Origin: Propionimicrobium lymphophilum DSM 4903 | GTDB taxonomy: Bacteria; Actinomycetota; Actinomycetes; Propionibacteriales; Propionibacteriaceae | Length of the DNA: 64,000 nucleotides | Reading direction: 5' to 3' | Assembly (NCBI RefSeq): GCF_000423485.1 | Contig: NZ_KE384026.1 | Span: 1-64,000 of the forward strand | In this document: positions 9,219-18,700 of the stretch, one piece after another | Layout of the letters: every line of letters starts with the position of its first letter | Position numbering within the stretch: position 1 is the first letter of the stretch | Made by a program: the position numbers and the translations under genes | The notes under the pieces: model-generated | Told to the model about the DNA's origin: nothing | What the model saw: only the letters and a program-made list of their open reading frames with translations | Databases searched by the model: none

Positions 9219-9674
9219 GTGCCGACCGTCCGTCAAGGACAAACTGGTCAGGGCGCGAAAACCCTGAAAGATAAAAAAACCACCGATTCGGTGGCGGACC
9301 TTCTTGGCCTGAAGCCAGGAATGGTCGTGCAGGAGCTCGGCTGGGACGAGGATGTCGACGAGGACCTGCGTGAAGAAATCATGGATGCCATTGACGACGA
9401 TTTGATCGAAGACGCCTACGAGGCCGTCGACGTCGTCCTGCTGTGGCTTCGCGATGACACCGATGCAACCGATGGTCTAGTCGACGCGCTTCGTGATCTG
9501 AGCGACGAGGGATACATCTGGCTGATGACCCCGAGGATTGGCCGCGACGGATTCATCGAGCAGGTGGATCTGAGTGAGGCTGCTGATACCGCTGGGGTTG
9601 CTCTGACTAAGAGCGTTGAAGTCAGTCCGGACTGGGCTGCTTGCAAGGTGGTTACGCCCAAAGGTAGGCGCTAA
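9219..9674 (+). CDS. DUF3052 family protein
   Basis: This small acidic protein belongs to the DUF3052 family, which is confined largely to actinobacteria and has no established function. Conserved stretches are LGLKPGMVVQELGWDEDVD and EAVDVVLLWLRDDT, then WLMTPRIGRDG and the WAACKVV end. I favour GTG at 9219 (152 residues) because GGAGG at 9210-9214 precedes it, although the spacing is only four bases; ATG at 9195 and GTG at 9186 are in frame without a ribosome binding site. A member of this family lies near aceE in mycobacteria too, so the association is old. It is transcribed alone after the aceE terminator. Confidence 0.85.
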   Translation: MPTVRQGQTGQGAKTLKDKKTTDSVADLLGLKPGMVVQELGWDEDVDEDLREEIMDAIDDDLIEDAYEAVDVVLLWLRDDTDATDGLVDALRDLSDEGYIWLMTPRIGRDGFIEQVDLSEAADTAGVALTKSVEVSPDWAACKVVTPKGRR

Positions 9675-9690
9675 AAACTTTTTCAAAAAA

Positions 9691-9711
9691 GTTGAGTCTA
9701 TTTAACTCAAC
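9691..9711. promoter_or_regulatory. HAIR element (HspR operator) upstream of hsp20
   Basis: GTTGAGT at 9691-9697 and ACTCAAC at 9705-9711 flank exactly seven bases, matching the HspR-associated inverted repeat consensus CTTGAGT-N7-ACTCAAG except at the two outermost bases. The symmetry extends by AAA/TTT to 10-base arms (9688-9714). No T-run follows, so it is not a good terminator. It lies 78 bases upstream of the small heat shock gene. Confidence 0.78.
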
Positions 9712-9788
9712 TTTGGAATAAGTTCTCCTGGACATTGGTTATATCCGGTGTAAGGGCGACGAGCCCAAGAGAATTATCAGGAGGAAAA

Positions 9789-10238
9789 ATGAGCACCACA
9801 GTTTACAACCCGTTCCGTGAAATGGATCGTTGGTTCAACCAGATGAACCGCACCAGCACGGATCGTGTAATGCCTATGGATCTGTTGCGTGATGGCAACG
9901 AGTTCATCGTCAAGATGGATCTTCCTGGCGTCGATCCGGATTCCATCGACATCGACGTTGACGATCGCACCTTGACCGTTCGAGCAGAGCGTAAGCAGCA
10001 CGAAATGACCACGAACGATGAAAAGAATCAGTGGATGAGCCGCGAACGCAGCTACGGCAGTTATGCACGTCAGCTGACGCTGGGCACCGGTCTAGATCTT
10101 TCCGGCATCGCAGCTGATTACACCGATGGCGTTTTGACCATCACGATTCCTGTTGCGGAGGAGGCCAAGCCGCGCAAGATCAAGGTTGCCACAAATTCGG
10201 CTTCCACCCAGATCGAATCGGGCGAGGCAGACAAGTAA
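9789..10238 (+). CDS. Small heat shock protein, Hsp20/alpha-crystallin family
   Basis: This ATP-independent holdase binds unfolding proteins and keeps them refoldable. The 149-residue protein has an alpha-crystallin domain from about residue 35 to 130, with DLPGVDPDSIDIDVDDRTLTVRAER and the closing YTDGVLTITIP strand. The N-terminal NPFREMDRWFNQM is the family's usual amphipathic lead. The start at 9789 is set by AGGAGG at 9779-9784; the frame is open to 9735 but that part is leader. A HAIR element upstream predicts HspR repression and heat induction, as for acr2 of Mycobacterium tuberculosis. It is monocistronic, closed by a terminator. Confidence 0.95.
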   Translation: MSTTVYNPFREMDRWFNQMNRTSTDRVMPMDLLRDGNEFIVKMDLPGVDPDSIDIDVDDRTLTVRAERKQHEMTTNDEKNQWMSRERSYGSYARQLTLGTGLDLSGIAADYTDGVLTITIPVAEEAKPRKIKVATNSASTQIESGEADK

Positions 10239-10246
10239 TTCAACAA

Positions 10247-10280
10247 AAAATGGCCGTCACCTTTTGGTGGCGGCCATTTT
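10247..10280 (+). terminator. Terminator of hsp20
   Basis: The stem formed by AAAATGGCCGTCACC and GGTGGCGGCCATTTT has one bulge and a short loop, and ends in TTTT. Confidence 0.85.
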
Positions 10281-10354
10281 AGGTTTCTAGATGCTGTTGG
10301 TTATCCGAATCGTCACAGGCATCTGCCTTGTGGCGTAAAAATCTTACTATGTCT

Positions 10355-10360
10355 TAAACT
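10355..10360 (+). promoter_or_regulatory. -10 element for leaderless metG
   Basis: TAAACT ends six bases before the metG ATG and no ribosome binding site lies between, so transcription should begin at or next to the start codon. No convincing -35 is seen. Confidence 0.45.
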
Positions 10361-10366
10361 GTAGGC

Positions 10367-12151
10367 ATGTCACGTATTCTCGCTACTGCAGCCTGGCCGT
10401 ATGCAAACGGCCCCCGCCACATTGGTCACGTATCCGGATTCGGTGTTCCGTCCGATGTCTTTGCTCGATTCATGCGAATGCGTGGCGACGAGGTGCTCTT
10501 CGTCTCCGGCTCCGATGAGCACGGCACGGCGATCCAGGTTAAGGCCGACGCCGAGGGCATGACTGCGCAGCAGACTGCCGATAAATACCACCGCATCTTG
10601 GTCGAGGATCTGCATTCGCTCGGCCTGTCCTATGACTTTTACACGCGCACGACCACTCAGAATCACACTAAGGTCGTGCAGGAGATGTTCACCGCTCTCT
10701 ACGAAAACGGCTACATCACCAAGCAGACCCAGATGGGCGCGTTCCAGGTTTCCACGGGACGCACGCTGCCGGACCGCTACGTCGAAGGCACCTGTCCGTT
10801 CTGTAAGTTTGAGTTCGCCCGTGGTGATCAGTGCGACAACTGTGGCCGCCAGCTAGATCCGATCGATCTGGTCAATCCGCGTTCCAAGATCGACGGCTCG
10901 ATTCCTGATTTCCACGAGACGACCCACTTCTTCCTCGATCTGCCAGCGTTGGCAGGAGAGCTAATGGAGTGGCTGGACACCCGTACTGATTGGCGTCCTA
11001 ACGTCCTTAACTTCAGCTACAATTTTGCTAAGGAAATCAAGCCTCGCGCTATCACCCGAGACCTCGACTGGGGTATCAAGATTCCTGTCGAAGGCTGGGA
11101 ATCTGAAGACATGAAGCGCATCTACGTTTGGTTCGACGCCGTGATCGGCTACCTTTCGGCGGCCATCGAATGGGCGAACCGCATTGGCGAGCCCGAGCGC
11201 TGGCGGGATTGGTGGAACGATCCGGAAACCCAGATCTACATGTTCATGGGTAAGGACAACATCGTCTTCCACTCGGTGATTTTCCCTTCGATGATTCTAG
11301 GCGCCAACGGTGAGGGTTCAAAGGGCGGCAAGGTCTCGGAAAAGCTGGGTAAGCTGAATCTGCCGACCGAGGTCGTCAGCTCCGAGTTCCTAACGATGAA
11401 GGGGGCGAAGGTCGACACCTCTCATGGTCACGTGATTTATGTTTCCGACTTCCTTCGTGATTTCGGCCCGGACTCGCTGCGCTACTACATCGCGGTGGCC
11501 GGCCCCGAGCAGCGTGATACAGACTTCACTTGGGACGAGTTCGTCCGTCGCAACAACCAAGAGCTTGCTAACGAGTGGGGCAATCTAGTGAACCGTTCCA
11601 TCTCGATGGCGTTCAAGAACAACGGCGAGATCCCTGAGCCCAAGGAGCTCGAGCAGATCGATAAGGCGCTGTTGGATACCAGCCTTCGCGCCTTCGACAC
11701 CGTTGCTGAGCTGTTAACTCAGTGCAAGTTCAAGCAGGCGATCAGCGAGGTCATGCGCGTAGTTAGCGCCGCTAATGTTTATCTTTCGACCACCGAGCCT
11801 TGGAAGCTTAAGGAAGACACCGACAGGCGCGACACTCTTCTGCACACCGCGCTGCAGGTGGTTTCAGACGCGAACACCATGCTCACCCCGTTCCTGCCGC
11901 ATTCCGCCCAGAAGATTTTCGAGATGCTCGGTGGCAGTGGACAGTGGTCTTCGATGCCTCAGATCAAGGAAGTCAGCGAGCCAGGCGGCGACCCGTATCC
12001 AGTCCTGACTGGTAACTACGCGGACGATCTAGCAACCTGGCAGCGTCACGAGATAAAGGTGGGCACACCGCTTTCGAAGCCGACTCCGCTATTCACCAAG
12101 CTGGACACGAAGCTCGGCGAAACCGGCCCGGAGTGGGCTCCTATCAACTAA
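10367..12151 (+). CDS. metG: Methionyl-tRNA synthetase
   Basis: MetG charges tRNA-Met and initiator tRNA. The Rossmann domain carries the HIGH motif as RHIGHVSG at residues 17-24, and a single-knuckle zinc site is formed by CPFC and CDNC near residues 143-162. Length 594 fits the form without the C-terminal dimerisation domain. The second signature is unusual: where KMSKS is expected the protein reads AKVDTSHGH, keeping only the first lysine; actinobacterial enzymes commonly have KFSSS here. The flanking [20 protein letters not shown] is well conserved, so the gene is probably active. ATG at 10367 lacks a ribosome binding site and appears leaderless. Confidence 0.95.
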   Translation: MSRILATAAWPYANGPRHIGHVSGFGVPSDVFARFMRMRGDEVLFVSGSDEHGTAIQVKADAEGMTAQQTADKYHRILVEDLHSLGLSYDFYTRTTTQNHTKVVQEMFTALYENGYITKQTQMGAFQVSTGRTLPDRYVEGTCPFCKFEFARGDQCDNCGRQLDPIDLVNPRSKIDGSIPDFHETTHFFLDLPALAGELMEWLDTRTDWRPNVLNFSYNFAKEIKPRAITRDLDWGIKIPVEGWESEDMKRIYVWFDAVIGYLSAAIEWANRIGEPERWRDWWNDPETQIYMFMGKDNIVFHSVIFPSMILGANGEGSKGGKVSEKLGKLNLPTEVVSSEFLTMKGAKVDTSHGHVIYVSDFLRDFGPDSLRYYIAVAGPEQRDTDFTWDEFVRRNNQELANEWGNLVNRSISMAFKNNGEIPEPKELEQIDKALLDTSLRAFDTVAELLTQCKFKQAISEVMRVVSAANVYLSTTEPWKLKEDTDRRDTLLHTALQVVSDANTMLTPFLPHSAQKIFEMLGGSGQWSSMPQIKEVSEPGGDPYPVLTGNYADDLATWQRHEIKVGTPLSKPTPLFTKLDTKLGETGPEWAPIN

Positions 12152-12164
12152 ATTTGTAAATAGC

Positions 12165-12200
12165 TTTTACCCCCGCAAGTTGTATTTTGCGGGGGTAAAA
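12165..12200. terminator. Terminator of metG
   Basis: Perfect 14-base arms TTTTACCCCCGCAA (12165-12178) and TTGCGGGGGTAAAA (12187-12200) enclose an 8-base loop. The outer A/T pairs make it potentially functional in both directions. Confidence 0.8.
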
Positions 12201-12239
12201 ACATATTAGGGGACTAAAAAGATTTAGATTGGTGTCATC

Positions 12240-13634
12240 GTGAAGCTGCCGGATCTACAAGTTTTTTTGCGCTATCGCTTGCGCAAGATCTGGCCTGGTC
12301 TTCCCAGCACGTGGGTCGGGCTGCGTCGTTCGGTAGGTGACGCTGCGGTCGACGTTGCCAGGCTCACAACAGGCAGCGTGCTTGCCTACATGCTCACTGT
12401 TTGGCTGCTGCCACCTCCGGTCGATTTAACCGGCGCTCTTACCGCATTGCTAGTCATTCAGGCGAGTCTGCGTGGCTCATTCCAGATGGGGCTCGTGCGG
12501 GTTGGCGCCGTGCTAACAGGAATCCTGACGGCCCTTTTCGTTGCAACATTCGTCGGTCTTCACTGGTGGTCGTTGGCCATCGTCGTCTTTGTTTCGCTGA
12601 TGCTGGCCAGGGTTTTGCGGCTTGGGGATCAGACTCTCGAGACTCCCATCAGCGCCATGCTTATTCTCGGTTCGATGGCGGCGACTGAGACGACCGCTTA
12701 CTTGCGGTTCACGAACACCCTGGTCGGAACTGCTGTGGGCATCATTCTTCCGTTGCTCTGGCCACGCAGGGTTCGAACTGCTGATCTGACGACAAAACTC
12801 GACGTCATCGGGGACCGACTTTCGCAGACGCTGCGTTCCGCTGCCAACCGGTTAAAGATGCATCCGGTGAATAAAACTGCAGCGCATAACTGGGTGCTGG
12901 CCAATCGTCAGATCATGCCGATCGCGGTTACCGCTAGGGCGAGATTGGATGAGGCTGCGGAAGTCGCGAAGTTCAACACGCTTCAGCTGTATAGGGCCGA
13001 CGTTGTTCCGCTGCTTCGCTATGGGCTGGATTGTCTGGAGCGGGTAAACATCACAATCCTTCAAATCTGGCGGGGCATGGAGGAGAAGGCGCCCACCAAT
13101 CCCACTCCCGACGACGGATACGGCGATGATGTCAGGCAGGCTTTTTCAGATGTTTTGGACGACACCGCAGACGTCGTCGATTATTTCGTCAAACTGATCA
13201 ATGCGGAAGCGGACGGAAACACTGCGCAGGCGGAAAGCGACCTAAGCATGGCTCTCGAACACGCCAGGGCAATGCACCAAGAGTTGCTCAACGCAATGAT
13301 GGTTGATCCGCAGGAGAGCGCGCTTTGGACGCTTAGAGGATCAATTCTCGGCAATATCGAGAGAGTGCTAGCCGAGATGGACCTGGATAGGTACATAGGT
13401 GTTCGTGATCGGTGGCGAGCCTCTCAGCTCGGCCGTTCGCTGCCTAGCGGAAATATTGGCCCTAAATTGCGGACCCCGCGTGCGGTAATAGCTCACCACA
13501 GGCTGCAAAAGAGGGCAGCCGCGGCACGCCTTGAGCATCCGGAAGGCAGTCACGAAGTCAGCCACGATGACACCACTGTCGTGATGAATATTCCGCCCGC
13601 AAATGAGACAAAACCCGAAGACGAAGATGACTAG
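12240..13634 (+). CDS. FUSC-family inner membrane protein (aromatic acid exporter-like)
   Basis: The first 180 residues hold five or six hydrophobic segments, for example GSVLAYMLTVWLL, TALLVIQASL, GAVLTGILTALFVATFVGL and TPISAMLILGSM, ending at LLWPRRVRT. The remaining 280 residues are soluble and mostly helical with an acidic tail. This half-length FUSC layout is seen in putative aromatic acid or fusaric acid exporters, but the substrate is unknown. The start is GTG at 12240; TAGATT lies nine bases upstream and no ribosome binding site is visible, so it may be leaderless. The aldo/keto reductase follows 13 bases downstream, perhaps from its own promoter. Confidence 0.75.
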   Translation: MKLPDLQVFLRYRLRKIWPGLPSTWVGLRRSVGDAAVDVARLTTGSVLAYMLTVWLLPPPVDLTGALTALLVIQASLRGSFQMGLVRVGAVLTGILTALFVATFVGLHWWSLAIVVFVSLMLARVLRLGDQTLETPISAMLILGSMAATETTAYLRFTNTLVGTAVGIILPLLWPRRVRTADLTTKLDVIGDRLSQTLRSAANRLKMHPVNKTAAHNWVLANRQIMPIAVTARARLDEAAEVAKFNTLQLYRADVVPLLRYGLDCLERVNITILQIWRGMEEKAPTNPTPDDGYGDDVRQAFSDVLDDTADVVDYFVKLINAEADGNTAQAESDLSMALEHARAMHQELLNAMMVDPQESALWTLRGSILGNIERVLAEMDLDRYIGVRDRWRASQLGRSLPSGNIGPKLRTPRAVIAHHRLQKRAAAARLEHPEGSHEVSHDDTTVVMNIPPANETKPEDEDD

Positions 13635-13635
13635 T

Positions 13636-13641
13636 TAGACT
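13636..13641 (+). promoter_or_regulatory. -10 element for leaderless aldo/keto reductase mRNA
   Basis: TAGACT followed by six bases and GTG. It lies just after the FUSC stop codon; read-through from upstream is also possible. Confidence 0.35.
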
Positions 13642-13647
13642 GGAAGA

Positions 13648-14442
13648 GTGAATATTCCACAGTTTGGTTTTGGTACGTACAAGATTTCTCAAGAAGATGC
13701 CTACGATGCCGTTCGTAGCGCGCTGGAGATTGGCTACCGCCACATCGACACTGCTCAGATGTACGGCAACGAGGCAGAGGTTGGTAAGGCCATCGCCGAC
13801 AGCGGAATTGACCGCAGCGAGATTTTTCTGACCACCAAGCTCGATAACCCCAATCACGAGCCACAGGCGGCCCGTGACTCTTTCGCTTTGAGCCTAGAAA
13901 AACTTGAGGTTGATTACGTGGATCTATTCCTGATCCACTGGCCAATGGCGAAAACAACCGATTACGTCGAGACTTGGCGCACGCTGATTGAATTCAAAGA
14001 TGATGGTCGGGCCAAAAACATCGGTGTTTCGAACTTTCAGCCCGATCATCTGCATGCCATCATCAGCCAGACCGGTATGACCCCAGCGGTGAACCAGATC
14101 GAGTTGCACCCTTATCTGCAGCAGCATGGGTTGGTCGAGTATCAGGACGAGCACGGCATTGCCACAGAGTCATGGTCGCCGTTGGCACGTGGAAAGGTTC
14201 TTGACGATCCGGTTCTTAAGGAGATCGCCGAAGAAACCGGTGCCAGCACGGCTCAGGTCGTTATCGCCTGGCACCTGCACAAGGGCTACATCGTGTTCCC
14301 GAAGTCCGCTCATCGCGAGCGCATGATTGAGAACTTCGAAGCACAAAAACTACAGCTGTCGGACGATCAGATGAAGCGCATCGATTCCCTCGATCGCAAC
14401 GTCAGGGTCGGATCTCACCCGGACGATATGGAACTTAAGTGA
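13648..14442 (+). CDS. Aldo/keto reductase
   Basis: This 264-residue NADPH-dependent oxidoreductase has the AKR TIM-barrel signature. The catalytic tetrad is visible: Asp and Tyr in HIDTAQMYGNE (residues 35-45), Lys in LTTKLDN and His in LIHWPM. The cofactor-binding end SAHRERMIENFEA is conserved. It resembles 2,5-diketo-D-gluconate reductase-like enzymes, but members accept many aldehydes and the true substrate cannot be told. The GTG start at 13648 has only a weak GGAAG upstream. Its stop overlaps the ilvA start by four bases, so the two are translationally coupled. Confidence 0.9.
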   Translation: MNIPQFGFGTYKISQEDAYDAVRSALEIGYRHIDTAQMYGNEAEVGKAIADSGIDRSEIFLTTKLDNPNHEPQAARDSFALSLEKLEVDYVDLFLIHWPMAKTTDYVETWRTLIEFKDDGRAKNIGVSNFQPDHLHAIISQTGMTPAVNQIELHPYLQQHGLVEYQDEHGIATESWSPLARGKVLDDPVLKEIAEETGASTAQVVIAWHLHKGYIVFPKSAHRERMIENFEAQKLQLSDDQMKRIDSLDRNVRVGSHPDDMELK

Positions 14443-15692
14443 AAACAAATCTCGACGCTACGGCCGTTGAAGAGGCCGCAGCAAGGCTTGAGGGTATCGT
14501 AAAACACACTCCTCTCCAGCCCAATCCCAGGCTCAGCGAGATGACCGGCGCGAATGTATATCTCAAGAGGGAAGATCTGCAGCCGGTGCGCTCCTATAAG
14601 TTGCGTGGTGCATACAACACCATTAGCCAGCTGAGTGACGACGAACGTGCCAAGGGTGTGATCTGCGCCTCTGCAGGTAACCACGGTCAGGGTGTCGCCT
14701 TTTCGTGTGCGCAGCTGGGCGTGAAGGGCAGAATCTTTTGCCCGACTACTACGCCTAGGCAGAAACGCGATCGAATGAACGCTCTTGGCGGAGAGTGGGT
14801 AGAGCTTGTCTTCGTCGGCAACTCTTACGACGAGGCAGCCGCCGCAGCAGCTCAAGAGGCTGAGGCAACCGGGGCAGTCCAGGTGCACGCCTTCGACGCA
14901 GAGACCACCATCGCTGGTCAAGGAACTGTCGCTAAAGAAATCGTCGACCAGCTTGGTGGCGAGGCGCCGGACGTCCTGCTCGTGCCGGTCGGTGGCGGCG
15001 GACTGCTTTCCGGCTGTCTGACCTGGATGCGTCAGAGGTTCCCGCAAACCCGTGTTATCGGCGTCGAGCCCACGGGCGCTGCCAGCATGCAGGCTGGTCT
15101 TTGGGCGGGTCACCCTGTGCGGCTAGACAATATCGACACTTTCGCAGACGGCGTAGCGGTTGCTCAAGCCGGCGAAAATACGTTGAGTATCATTCAGCGA
15201 ATGGGCTGCGAGTGGGCAACCGTCCGCGAGGGCCAGATTTGTTCAGAAATGCTTGACATGTATCAGGTGGACGGAGTCATCGCAGAGCCCGCGGGCGCGC
15301 TCGCCTCCGCGGCACTTCGTTCACAGGTCCAAGTCGAGCCCGGTGAAACTGTCGTTGCAGTCGTATCGGGTGGAAACAACGACGTCTCAAGGTATGCGGA
15401 GGTGCTGGAGAGGTCGCTGGTATTTGAAGACCGCAAGCACTATTTCCTGGTCACCTTCCCGCAGGAACCTGGCGCACTGCTTCGCTTCCTGAAGGACGTG
15501 CTTGGCCCCGACGACGACATCACGCTTTTTGAATACACCAAGCGCAACAACCGTGAGACAGGTCCGGCGCTAGTCGGCATCGAGTTAGGTGACCCGGCGA
15601 CCATGCCCGACTTGATGGAGCGAATCAGCAAGTCCAGCATCCCTGCCGAACCGCTCGATCCGGAGAGTCCCGCTTATCGTTTTCTGATTTAG
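14439..15692 (+). CDS. ilvA: Threonine dehydratase, biosynthetic
   Basis: IlvA deaminates threonine to 2-oxobutyrate, the entry step of isoleucine synthesis. The PLP lysine is in RSYKLRGA near residue 51 and the phosphate loop is PVGGGGLLSG. After about residue 330 a single ACT-like regulatory domain follows (HYFLVTFPQEPGALLRFL), giving the 417-residue short form found in Gram-positive bacteria; isoleucine feedback through this domain is expected from the family. It starts with GTG overlapping the aldo/keto reductase stop. The next gene, nifJ, is 88 bases away behind a dyad. Confidence 0.94.
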   Translation: MKTNLDATAVEEAAARLEGIVKHTPLQPNPRLSEMTGANVYLKREDLQPVRSYKLRGAYNTISQLSDDERAKGVICASAGNHGQGVAFSCAQLGVKGRIFCPTTTPRQKRDRMNALGGEWVELVFVGNSYDEAAAAAAQEAEATGAVQVHAFDAETTIAGQGTVAKEIVDQLGGEAPDVLLVPVGGGGLLSGCLTWMRQRFPQTRVIGVEPTGAASMQAGLWAGHPVRLDNIDTFADGVAVAQAGENTLSIIQRMGCEWATVREGQICSEMLDMYQVDGVIAEPAGALASAALRSQVQVEPGETVVAVVSGGNNDVSRYAEVLERSLVFEDRKHYFLVTFPQEPGALLRFLKDVLGPDDDITLFEYTKRNNRETGPALVGIELGDPATMPDLMERISKSSIPAEPLDPESPAYRFLI

Positions 15693-15747
15693 CTTCGCAG
15701 GCGTTCCTTCCATCACTTGAACAGTGGTGGTTGTATGGATGTTTAGT

Positions 15748-15764
15748 GCCGCAATATTTGCGGC
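15748..15764 (+). promoter_or_regulatory. Inverted repeat at the nifJ translation start region
   Basis: GCCGCAA (15748-15754) and TTGCGGC (15758-15764) are perfect arms around TAT, immediately before the nifJ ribosome binding site GGAGAGG (15765-15771). It could be a repressor site or an RNA hairpin that influences initiation; no regulator is identified. Confidence 0.4.
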
Positions 15765-15780
15765 GGAGAGGTTGAACGAT

Positions 15781-18700
15781 ATGCAGCAGGCTTGCTGGGC
15801 GACAATGGACGGAAATGAGGCGGCGGCACGCGTCGCTCACGCCCTCAGTGAAGTGATCGCTATCTATCCGATCACCCCTAGCTCCGGCATGGCAGAACTT
15901 TCCGATGCTTGGTCGGCGGTCGGCAAGAAGAACATCTGGGGAGACGTTCCCCAGGTCGTCGAGATGCAGTCTGAGGCTGGTGCTGCCGCGGCTCTACACG
16001 GAGCCGTCACCAAGGGCGCACTGGGCACCACTTTTACGGCGTCGCAGGGCCTGCTCCTGATGATTCCGAACATGTACAAAATCGCCGGCGAGCTGACTCC
16101 TGCGGTCATCCACGTGGCGGCCAGGGCGGTTGCCACACACGCGCTGAGCATCTTCGGCGATCACTCCGATGTCATGGGTGTTCGTCAGACTGGTTGGGCA
16201 CTGCTTAACTCGACTAGTGTTCAAGAGGCCCAAGATCTGGCCCTTATCTCTCACGCAGCCACGCTGCGTACTCGCGTGCCTTTCCTGCATTTCTTCGATG
16301 GTTTCCGAACCAGCCACGAAGAGAATAAGATTCGGCTGCTGGACGAGTCGGACATTCGTGCTTTGGTCAACGAAGACGATGTCGCAGCTCACCGCTTGCG
16401 CGGGCTGACTCCGGACGCGCCACAGATTCGGGGCACCGCGCAAAATCCTGACACCTTCTTCCAGGCTAGGGAAGCGAGCAATAAGTTCTACAACGCAGTT
16501 CCTAATGTCGTTGACGATCTGTTCGCTCAGCTGGAAAACAGGGTAGGACGACGCTATCGCAGCGTTGAATACTACGGCGATCCAGAGGCCGAACGTGTCG
16601 TCGTTGTAATGGGATCTGCCTGGAGCACGGTGAAGCAGGCGGTTGACGACCTGCTCGCCCAGGGCGAGAAAGTCGGTGTGATCTTGCCGAGGCTATATCG
16701 GCCCTTCCCTGCGGATAGGTTCATCGAGGCTTTGCCGGAATCCGCGAAATCTGTCGCGGTCTTGGACCGCACCAAGGAGCCCGGTTCCGTCGGTGAACCG
16801 CTGTTCACAGATGTTGTTGCCACGCTCGCCGAGTCTGGTCGGGCTATGCCGCGTGTTATCGGTGGCAGATACGGGCTCTCCAGCAAGGAATTCACCCCGG
16901 CTATGGCAGTCGCGGTGTTTACCGAGTTGGGTAAGTTTGAGCCGAAGAAAAGGTTCACCGTCGGAATCGTCGACGACGTGACCAATTTGTCTCTGCCGGT
17001 TAACTCAGATATTCATTCCACCGCTGACCAAGACGTTTTGAAAGCCGTGTTTTTCGGTCTCGGCGCCGACGGCACTGTGGGCTCCGCAAAGAACAATGTG
17101 AAGATCATTGGCGCGGACGAGGGTAGATTTGCCCAAGGCTACTTCGTCTATGACTCCCGCAAGTCGGGCGGCACCACGATCAGCCACCTGCGCTTTGCGG
17201 ATCATCCGATCGATTCGCCATACCTGATCGACCGCGCCGATTTCGTCGCAGTTCACCAGTTCGAGTTACTTTCGCGCATGTCGAACTTCCAGCTGAGCAA
17301 GCCTGGCGCGACTATCTTGCTGAACAGCCCGTATGGCGAAGACACCTGGAATCACCTTCCCGAAGATCTGCAGCGGGCAATCATCGATCGGGACCTTAAA
17401 GTGTGGGTAATCAATGCGACTAAGGTTGCCCGCGATGCCGGCATGGGACAACGCATCAATACGGTGATGCAGCCCTGTTTCTTCTACCTTTCTGGGGTAG
17501 TGCCGCGCGAAGAAGCGATCGACCGCATTAAGACGTCGGTCGAAAAAACTTACGGCAAGCGTGGCCGCACCATCGTGCAGCGAAACTTCGACGCCATCGA
17601 CGCAGCAATCCCCGCTCTGTTCGAACTGCAGATCCCCGAAGAGATCAACGGCGTTCAGCAGCAGTCGATCGTTCCCGACAGCGCTCCTGACTTCGTCCAA
17701 CGAGTCACTGGTGCGATGCTTCGCGACGAAGGCGATTTGCTGCCAGTCAGCGCGTTGCCGCCCGATGGCACCTGGCCGCTAGCGACCACAAAGTATGAGA
17801 AGCGCGGTATCGCATATGAGATCCCGATTTGGGACGAGAGCCTGTGTATCGACTGCGGGAAGTGCGCCATGGCATGTCCGCATGCAGCGATCCGCGTTAA
17901 GGTTGCGCCCAACGATCTGCTCTCGCAGGCCCCCGAAGGTTTCCGCAGCAAGGACTTCCGCGACAGGTTGCTGACCGATCACCAGTACATAGTTCAGGTT
18001 GCTCCCGACGACTGTACCGGTTGCGCGATTTGCGTCGATGTTTGCCCTGCCCGTTCCAAGTCGGAGGCCAAGCATAAGGCTCTTAACATGGCCAACAGGC
18101 TTGAACACCTCGATACGGAACGCGAAAATTACGACTTCTTCCTTGGCTTGCCTGAGGTAAATAGGTCCGCCGTTCGCCACGAGCAGGTGAAGGGAGTGGC
18201 TCTGCTTCAGCCTTTGTTCGAGTTCTCTGGGGCATGTTCTGGATGCGGAGAGACCCCGTACATCAGGCTGCTTTCGCAACTGTTTGGAGATCGACTGCTG
18301 GTTGCCAACGCAACCGGATGCAGCTCCATCTACAGCGGCAACCTGCCCACCACACCGTACGCGACCAACGATGCCGGTCGCGGCCCCGCCTGGAGTAACT
18401 CGTTGTTTGAAGATAACGCCGAGTTCGGCTACGGAATGCGGCTTGCCGCAGACCAGCAGACTGCAGAGGCCAGGCGGTTACTCGGAGTGCTGTCGGACAA
18501 ACTTCCTGGTTCGCTGGCGCAGGAAATCCTCGATGCAGATCAGACTAGCGAGGAAGGCATCTTCGCTCAGCGTGAACGTGTCGGGAAGCTGGAAACCGCG
18601 CTCGCCGAATTGGACGATCCTGCTGCGGCTAAGCTCCTGACGAACACTGGTGCCCTGGTCAAAAAGAGCGTCTGGATCATAGGTGGCGATGGCTGGGCCT

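Noticed and set aside
9688-9714. Reading the hsp20 upstream repeat as a terminator of the DUF3052 gene
   Set aside because: No T-run follows the stem on the plus strand and the N7 spacing and arms match the HAIR consensus much better.
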